A stretch of 64,000 bases of DNA from NCBI GenBank assembly GCA_033725935.1, contig MU867087.1:1-64000 (forward strand), read 5' to 3'. The translations under genes and the position numbers were made by a program. The stretch is from Cladorrhinum sp. PSN259 (taxonomy: Eukaryota; Ascomycota; Sordariomycetes; Sordariales; Podosporaceae). Positions 56,770 through 64,000 of this stretch are shown here, piece after piece; within the stretch, counting starts at the first letter, position 1; every line of letters begins with the position of its first letter. Under the pieces are notes generated by a model. The model had not been told where the DNA came from. It ran no database searches and saw only the letters and a list, made by a program, of their open reading frames with translations.

Positions 56770-59015
56770 TTTGAATATGTGTGTGTTTGTTTTTGTTGGA
56801 TGAAAAGTTGTTTATATTGGTAATATGAAAATAGCGAGTGTCCGGCTCGTCGTGGTCGATAAAGAGTGACTTTGTTGATGATTACTCGTTTATAAAAGGC
56901 GACTTGCGCTGAAACTTCAACAGGAACTAGCCTGTAGTTGTTGGGAAGTGAAAAAAGAATGAAGGGTGACGGCGAAGAGAAGGAAGAGAGAAAAGAATTA
57001 GAGAATGGGACAGAGGAATAGAGAGAGAAAAGAGTAAAAGAGAAGGCCAGGCCGGTTAAGTCTGGGACATGGCATGAATTATAACCATGAATTGGGACAA
57101 GGTCGTTCGGGAGAGTGAAGGATCGTCCCAAAGGTGCACCCACCCGCGAGACATCCGGACAGGGGAGGGGGGCTGTAAGCGCAAGGGCCAGGGTCAAGAA
57201 AAAGTGAGGTCCTTGAAACGTCGCGACGTTTTGACCGCAACCTCTCGGCGTCTTGACTAGGAAAAGCTGTACTACAGCGATGCTACCCGCAAAACAAAAA
57301 AGGAGATTAATACCAAGAAGAGTTTAAAGCTGCCCAAGAATTTGGTAAAAGTTTTCAGGGCTGCCTAGTTGTTAATTTGGGCAGTTTTGCTGCGTCTCTG
57401 TGTTCTGTGTTCATATTTCGATATGGTGTTTTCCTGTGAGAAATGACCACTGGCTGAACAAAGGCCGCCTTGGGACGTTTCACCAAAGCCTTTCCCAGCT
57501 TGGCCAAGCAGACAGACGAAAAGAAAAAACATAAACCAAAAAAAGGTAATAACCGCCCGGAGAACATTGTCTTCCGAGTGGCTTGTAATTCTTGGATAGA
57601 AACTTTCAACATCATCAGCGGTAACATGGTCTTCAAGAGTGGTCAATTGAACTGAGATGACGGGTTCATCCACTCACATCGATAAACCCCCATCCCACGC
57701 AGATTTTCGGACAGATCTGGAGCCGAAATAAGCTTTGCGGTTCCTGGTCGTGCCGCCGGCGAAAAAGTACACGTGTAGAGTCGGCTCTGAAAGACTGGAG
57801 AAGTTGACAGGGGTTGACAGGGGGTCCGGTCGCCGCCGAGCACGGGCTCTTGCCGCAAACTGTGCTCTGTTACGATTGTCAAACGCTTCCTGGTTTCAGC
57901 CTCCTCTTGCCCAGCGCCTCGGCTCCCCGGATGCACCTCTAAACCCCTTCCAGCTTTATATGTGAAGATGCACGCCCACAATTCTCTGACATCTTGAGGG
58001 TCCTTGTCGGGCGCTTCTAGGATTTCGTTGACATACAAATCCGTTTGCGGGGGCTGACCCCGTATTTTGGTTTCGACTGTCGCTCTCTCTACTCAATAGC
58101 CCCTGCGACGTGCAGTAATCTTCACAAATGCGACGTGTTCTCGAAACAAGTATCTGGATATTTGTTTCTTGTCACTGGCGTGGCCTTCATGATTCGAACA
58201 AGATCGGCGCCAATGCAGGTGACAAATGGGAAACAACATGACGACGCTTTCCATTTTTGTTACTCGATGAATCTCGAATTTCACATATTCAAGGGCGTCA
58301 CGCCACGCGCTGTTGCAAAGCAGCCAATATTCTCGAGATGCATTGGTGTTGAGCAGCCGGTCACGAGTCTCAATCTTCAATGCTCGGATCTGAGTTGCCC
58401 TATGGACAACTTTCAGTATCACGCTGCGCCTGACCTAATATTCCAACCCCTCCATTCAAATCCTCCCATCTCCGGATCCCAAAAAACTCCAGGCCGTCCC
58501 CAAGTAGACCCACGGCAGATGTTCTTCCCATCCCTGCCAGCATGCGTGACCCAGAAATCATCCGAAGTGGCCTTACCAACAGGTTATCCTGTTGTGTAGA
58601 AACATTCCCCTTCGTGCCAAGAACAAGCGAGCCCCATGCAGTGTAAATATTTTGCCCCGGCTTGTTCTTCAAACCGACATCCAGCGGCAGAGGATCTACC
58701 GGGTGTGTTCGGACGTCTGCAAGGTACCAGATGCTATTTTACTCAGCCGGCATAGGACAGAAGTACTGTAAATACGTAAGGTAATCCAATCCCTAAAAAG
58801 GGTGGATGATGCCATCTTTCGTAGCCAGTTAAGATGATCTTCTGGTATCAACCCGATTTTAATCGTGTTTCTCTCTTCCAGTCATCTCTTTTTGTTCTGT
58901 CGTAGTTGTCGTCTCAAGTCTCCATCATGCATCAATAGCTTCATCATCATATCACGACTACCCACCCTCCCCTCCCCTCCCTTTCATATATCCTATCCCA
59001 TCTAGCTGAGTGAAC
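56770..59015. other. ~2.2-kb intergenic region, no gene recognised
   Basis: Contains the cupredoxin promoter (CT/GA-rich 56940-57045). Open frames at 57643-58038 (minus) and 58045-58599 (plus) have no coherent domain, codon bias or splice context. Confidence 0.45.
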
Positions 59016-59531
59016 TCACATATCCAACAACAACTCAGGCGCAACCTTCTCCAAATCCTCAACCTCCAAAAACCCACCACCACTACCCCTCCCTCCTCCT
59101 CCTCTAACAGCAGCAGACCTGGCGATAGCCTCCCTCACAAAAACATCAAAGTACCCCACAGCAGCTTTATTCGCGTCCCTGGTAATCTTTGTCCCTTCCT
59201 TCTCGAAAAACTCGTGCAGTATCCTCGTCACCAGCTCCGGCGGGATACTTGCTCTCTCTTCCTCCTCGTCCTCGTCCTCGTCCTCATCGTCTTGGTTTTG
59301 GTCTTCCATATCTTCGTCGCTGTCGTTTACTCGCTGTTGCTGTCGCGCGTGGGGTTGGGAGTATCCATCTTCATCATCCGAGATTTCCACTGCTTGTCTC
59401 TTGTTTGAACGGCTTGTAGAGGTGTTATTCGTAGCCGCGCGTTTGTTCGCTGCGGTTGCTGTCTTGGAGGAAGAGGCGGCACTCGACTTGTTCGCGCGGG
59501 CGCCAGAGGTTGCGGATTGTTTTTGTGGCAT
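59016..59531 (-). CDS. MHF2: MHF2/CENP-X histone-fold protein
   Basis: 171 residues in one exon from the ATG at 59531. The N-terminal half is disordered and Ser/Ala/Asn-rich with an acidic run (DSDEDMEDQNQDDEDEDEDE). The C-terminal half is the histone fold: IPPELVTRILHEFFEKEGTK, ITRDANKAAVGYFDVFVREA, then a glycine-rich insert and FLEVEDLEKVAPELLLDM. This pattern, especially LEVEDLEKIxPQLLLDF-type ends, marks CENP-X/MHF2. It pairs with MHF1/CENP-S at DNA repair forks (with the FANCM/Mph1 helicase) and at kinetochores. The glycine insert between helices is longer than in vertebrates. Confidence 0.9.
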   Translation of the reverse strand: MPQKQSATSGARANKSSAASSSKTATAANKRAATNNTSTSRSNKRQAVEISDDEDGYSQPHARQQQRVNDSDEDMEDQNQDDEDEDEDEEEERASIPPELVTRILHEFFEKEGTKITRDANKAAVGYFDVFVREAIARSAAVRGGGGRGSGGGFLEVEDLEKVAPELLLDM

Positions 59532-60153
59532 AGTGGTTGATGTCAAGTTTTGTTCTGGAGCTGAGAAGAGAGAAAAGGCAAGTGATGACCAACTACAACG
59601 GAATCAGTCGAGATGTCGCTCGTTGTAGTTCTAAAAAGATCACAAGTTTAAATTAATTGTGTAAGGCGAAAGACGCGACGCGACCCAGCAGTTTAATGGC
59701 GTTACGTAACCGCGTTTTTTTGGAGAACCGCATCACCATCTTATCTTGGGGTCATTGTTGGAACAACAGCAAATAACCTTGGGGTTTTAAAGAACAGAAA
59801 GAAACAATCACAATTCAAAAGGCACAAGAAGAAGCTTATTTAACGATCTATTGAGTCGCACGCAACCAAAGGAAAATCGTCGTAATGAGGAATACACCGG
59901 GAATGGCTTTAAAAAAGTATAAATTACAACGGGTTACCCTTGGCCCATCCGCGTCCCTGTTTAACGCCCGAACATGCCCAATTTTAACCCGCAATTTTTT
60001 TCAACCCTCATAGCACGCTGTGCGTGACTTTGATGGCGAATCCACCCCGTCTATCCTCGTCCCCTCATCCCCCGGTCTGGCCGACAGCCCCTAACCGTAG
60101 CGAACCCCAGACTCCTCCATCTTGATTGGATTTGTACATGTGGTTAGGTATAT
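59532..60153. other. intergenic, MHF2 promoter and carrier 3' flank
   Basis: No open frame of note. The MHF2 promoter lies near 59532-59760 and the 3' UTR of the carrier near 60100. Confidence 0.5.
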
Positions 60154-61639
60154 TTAGCCGGAGCCGCCCTTGAAGGCCTTGCCGAACATAAGGACCTGGA
60201 GCTGATCGTAGATAGACAAGACACCAGCACCGGCAACACCACGGAGAATGTTGGCACCGGCACCCTTGAAGAGAGACTTAACACCCTCCTTGGCGACAAT
60301 CTGGGAGAAAGCATCGAAAGAGGACTTGTACTTGACGGCCTCACCAGAGGTCATCATCATGCGACGGCGGACGGTGTCAAGAGGGTAAGAGGCGATACCA
60401 GCGGCGGTGGTGACGCACCAGCCGAGAGCGAAAGAGGCAAGGAAGTTGTTGGCGAGATTACCGACGAGGACAACGGGCTTGATGGAATCGTAGAGACCGA
60501 AGTAGAGACCACGGTAGACGACGATACCAGCAACGGAGGGACCGAAACCACGGTAGAGACCAGCAACACCATCGGAAGCGAGGGTCTTGCGGTAGACATC
60601 AACGAGGCCGTTGAACTGACGGGCACCACCACCCTTGGCGGACTTGGCGTCGTTGGCAAGACGGGTACGGGCGTAGTCGAGGGAGTAAACGAAGAGGAGG
60701 GAAGTGGCACCAGCGGCACCACCGGAGGCAAGGTTACCAGCCATCCACTTGGCGTAGCCATCCTTCTCCTTCTTGTAGCCGAACATCTTCTTGAACTTGT
60801 CACGGAAAGCGAAGTTGAGGGCCTGGGTAGGGAAGTAACGGATGACGTTGGCAGTGTTGCCACGCCACAAGGCCATAACACCCTCATCGGCGGTGGTGCG
60901 CTTGAAGCAGTCGGAGATGCCATTGTAGCGGCGGTCAAGACGGCCGGCCTTGATCATCTCATCCTGTTCGGTGGGTTAGCAAGCTGTTGGAGGGATTTTT
61001 CGGTCGCGGAGCCCGAGGGGTCGGCACGTGACTAGCCGCAAGCTGCTGGCAGCACATGCAAATCCCAAGGGCCTTCGTACCGCTGGATGCTGGGGCTTGG
61101 ATTGAAAGGCACATACCTGATTCTGAACGAGAAGCTTGATGCGCTCGATGGGAGCAGCAGCAGTCTTCGAGACGGCGGCAGAGACACCACCCACTGTGAT
61201 TAGATTGTCAGCGACCCGCCCTTGTATCGAAACCCAACAGTGGCGCAGTTGCAATGTCCAGCTCCCAACATTCTGTCGAGACCACCGGATGTGCAGGATG
61301 TATGCCGTCGTTGCTAGAGATGTACGTACTCAAGAAGTCCACCACGAAGGGCTGTAGTGATTCATGTTAGCGTTGGGTTCATAACGTTGACAGATGCAGT
61401 TAATTCTTCACCAACGGACCGTCGCAGCTATCAATGCATTCCACTAACCCCTCACACCGGACATCATCATCGATAGACCGTTGCCCGTGGGCATTGAGGA
61501 CAATTGATGATGGTGATCGGGAGGGCGGGGTTGGTTGGGCTCGAAAGCGACGACGGCGATGGTCAAGAGGCAATTAATGAATTTTGTGGGAGTTGCTTAC
61601 CGGCATGCCCATAACATGGGGCTTCTGACCTTCAGACAT
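60154..61639 (-). CDS. aac: mitochondrial ADP/ATP carrier
   Basis: Exons 61639-61601, 61351-61330, 61193-61117 and 60963-60154 encode 315 residues. MSEGQKPHVMGMP is spliced to PFVVDFL and then MGGVSAAVSKTAAAPIERIK, the first mitochondrial-carrier PxD/E-x-x-R/K signature. The other two repeats contain VYSLDYARTRLANDAK and SYPLDTVRRRMMMTS, including the diagnostic RRRMMM of ADP/ATP translocases. It exchanges matrix ATP for cytosolic ADP across the inner membrane. The 22-nt second exon is easily missed. Codon bias is extreme, consistent with very high expression. Confidence 0.97.
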
Positions 61640-63785
61640 TTTGAGATTTCTGATCAAAGTCGACCTTGAAAAGAAAAAGAAGGAGTGGGGAGGAATAAAC
61701 CAAGCTCAAGAGAGAGTTTGGAAGATGGAGGAGGTGGGAGTCGGCGAGAATAAATTCTTCGACTGGGAGGAGTTGGGGGGAGGGAAAAAATTCGCAAGTG
61801 GGCCCGGAAGAGACCAGCTTTTGAGCTTGCGAGTCTTCCCGGCCCTTGTTATGGCAGGGCACGGGCCATCTGGCCCTCCTTCCACGGCAACCGCACCTCG
61901 CTGTCGTGCATTTCCGGCCTTATCACTGGTCCATCGAGGGGCAGCGCCGTGGCGCTAAGTGCCGGTAAAGCCCGAGGTTCCAGTGATTTTTGCACAGTGA
62001 TGATGACGGGCAAATGGGACCTCTTTTGTTAACCAGGATGTGCTTGAAAAAACTCATATTTCTCTGAATTTCCCTCACATGCCGCAGCTGTCAACCGCGA
62101 ACTCTAATCTCTGCAGCAGATGCAATCTCCAACAACTAGGAAACAGGACTATGATCATCCCATGTCTGTTCTGTTCTATTTATCATCTGTACGCAGCAGT
62201 GCAAAACCCGATTGCTGCTGTTGGCTTCCTGAGACGCTCACCCACGCCCCTGAAACCTTTTTTTATCACAAGCCGAGACCTCTGCCAGATCAGAGTAAAA
62301 AATTTCAAGGATTTAGTGCCAGCATTTCTAGCCCCGTTTCGGCTGAAAGGTTCCACGAGGCTAATCAAAAGTGTCCGATCAAGTCGACACAGCCAATGGG
62401 GTAGCGGGAATTCGATCTCATTGGGTACGGATATCTCCAGAATCTCCAAACCCATGAGTTTGATGGATTCCCAACCAGGCAATCCTCAATATTGGGCAGA
62501 TGTTTCCGGTGGCATCCCATGTTGCAACCGTTTGTGATGGTTACGATGGCGCTATGAGCGCTTCTCTTTTCCAAATTCCGTGCGCTTTCTTTTATCTTGG
62601 CATGTGGCAAAGGCCAGGCGGTACCTTGTGGGACTCACTACAGACAAGGAAATGATTGTCTAAAGAAAGGTATGGATTCTCAACTGTACCAATTGCACTG
62701 ATGCGAGCGGGTATTCTTTATCCTCTAGTTTGTATTTTTAAGGAAAAGGTAGGAAACCCTATGCGTGGCAAAGGCGGTGTGATGGCTGCCAGCGCACAAG
62801 TAATGTGGTAATGCGTTCATTTGCAAATCATGGTTCATCAGTGGCTTGGAGATATCAACATTTCCATGCTTGTAGAAAAGTAGAAGTATTGTGGTCGCAG
62901 CAACTCGCCGAGATCTCCAGCATAAAGAACTCCAAGCATCATACTTATCAACGTCTTTTGGTGGGGTAATCGACTGGTCCTTAGTGAACTGTGTCAACTA
63001 GATTTCCACAGAGATTGCGATGACTTCTACTAGCCTTCTCGATCCCTCTGAACATCGACCGATTCCCTGCTTGTCCCATCACTTTCGGGCGGTAACCATA
63101 CATTATTACCTCATCATCAACCCTACGTGCCAATCACCAAATTGAATAAGCAAGACTTTACGGACTGGAGAGACTTGATGCCAAGAAAAAGAGAGGACAA
63201 CCGGTCTGCGTTATCCTCTGTAAGAACCTCTTCGGTCTGTGGTACCTGGATGCTCGACCTTATACAAATATATAGCCTTGCAACGCCTTCAGGTTGGTAC
63301 TTATAATCCGCCAAGTTGACCGACTTCGGCCAATGAGGTCATAGATAAGTGGTGTCTTGACAAGGTCCGTCACTATCACAATTTGGAAAACAGTCATTTT
63401 TGATGGGTATCGATGTCGATTCCTCTACTCTGATGCGCACCATGCTCCCGTGGCCCTCTCTTAAGGATCAAGTAAAGCCACCATCCAATGGCTGTCACGT
63501 CATCAGATCGGGCACAGGTCGACTTGTGTGTTTGTGTTTGAGATCACAAATTCCCAGCTTCCGGCCGGGCGGAGCGGCGTCTGTTCGTATCTTGATGAAA
63601 TTCCGATCTAAAGGAATCTAGAGCGCTTCCGATCCCTATGCTACACCGAGCTGAAAAATGAACCCATTTCCCAGAGACGTAGCCATAATGTGCGAATTAA
63701 CCGTTAACACCCCAAGCGAACCGCCGAAACAAATTCGTTAATCCTGCCCGCCAGGTCCCGTTGAAATTGATGTGGTGGGAAATGT
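61640..63785. other. ~2.1-kb intergenic region, no gene recognised
   Basis: The carrier promoter region (61640-62000) and the 3' flank of the S25 gene. Open frames at 62040-62537 and 63400-63621 lack any family feature. Nothing structural stood out. Confidence 0.45.
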
Positions 63786-64000
63786 TTACTCGGCAGCGGT
63801 AACAGCGCGAGCTATATTCTTGTCAGCATGTCTTTCCCGTCTTTCCAGCTCCCAGTCGCAACGTACTGTAGATCTTCATCTTGCTGTGGCTGACGACCTG
63901 CTTGATCTGGCCCTTCTCCTCCAAGTCCTTGAGGCACCTCCGGGCGAGGGAGCCGTTGATCTTGAGTCTGTCGACGAGGGTAGCGACAGTCACGAGGCGG
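63786..64000 (-). CDS. rps25: 40S ribosomal protein S25, 3' part (truncated by window edge)
   Basis: The last two exons are 64000(edge)-63867 and 63811-63786. They encode VATLVDRLKINGSLARRCLK, DLEEKGQIKQVVSHSKMKIY and, after the intron, TRAVTAAE-stop. This is the winged-helix C-terminus of eS25, a small-subunit head protein. The intron 63866-63812 has a GTACGT donor and an ATATAG acceptor. The N-terminal lysine-rich half lies beyond the right end of the window. Confidence 0.95.

Noticed and set aside
58045..58599. 184-residue plus-strand ORF in the 2.2-kb intergenic region
   Set aside because: No recognisable domain, no codon bias like neighbouring genes, and overlapping ORFs of similar quality on the opposite strand.
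62040..62537. 165-residue plus-strand ORF upstream of the carrier
   Set aside because: Composition and codon use are random; no splice context or family match.
1..64000. CRISPR arrays, bacterial promoters, ribosome-binding sites or operons
   Set aside because: None present; intron-bearing genes and a spliced tRNA show the sequence is eukaryotic.

Overview
The window is nuclear DNA of a filamentous ascomycete (Pezizomycotina, probably Sordariomycetes). Supporting signs are genes with short introns (about 50-150 nt) carrying GCTAAC/CTAAC-like branch sites, a heterokaryon-incompatibility (HET) domain, fungal housekeeping proteins, and a transposon island carrying the repeat-induced point mutation (RIP) signature: CpA/TpG to TpA changes and CAA/CAG codons turned into TAA/TAG.

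Layout. (1) 1-12,050 is an AT-rich, RIP-degraded transposon graveyard. A pogo/Fot1-type transposase is interrupted by a complete Ty1/copia element (540-5989, TSD TACCC). Two copies of a Tad-like LINE share the same 5' end. Three further dead genes lie here: one SAP-like, one F-box/LRR-like and one unrecognised. (2) 12,110-21,291 (minus) is the most striking object. By my splicing it is a single six-exon gene for a protein of about 2,930 residues. It joins a NO VEIN/sacsin-type HSP90-like ATPase domain, six tandem repeats of about 120 residues (three nearly identical), a disordered linker, a NOV_C/DUF3883 domain and a C-terminal HET domain. ORF-level annotation would split it into a 'HET protein' and several 'hypothetical' pieces, but the DUF3883 domain runs across two introns into the HET exon. 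A 99-bp MITE-like element lies about 230 bp upstream of its start codon. (3) 22.7-64 kb is ordinary gene-dense euchromatin: a Val/Thr/Pro repeat protein, a tetraspanin, Erg28, an intron-containing tRNA-Asp, frataxin, AP-3 sigma, a small probable mitochondrial membrane protein, cytosolic leucyl-tRNA synthetase, a small GPI-type surface protein, Dph3, an Ede1-like EH/UBA endocytic scaffold, alpha-tubulin, a BTB protein, two coiled-coil proteins, a cytochrome-b5-like membrane protein, a GPI-type cupredoxin, MHF2/CENP-X, the mitochondrial ADP/ATP carrier, and the 3' end of ribosomal protein S25.

The housekeeping genes do not form an operon-like unit; several pairs are divergent (frataxin/AP-3 sigma, membrane protein/LeuRS, coiled-coil/cytochrome b5). 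The biologically suggestive part is the placement of a repeat-rich, potentially polymorphic self/non-self recognition gene directly beside a RIP-mutated transposon block. All exon boundaries were derived by eye from reading frame, GT/GC-AG sites and family conservation; no alignments or database searches were run.
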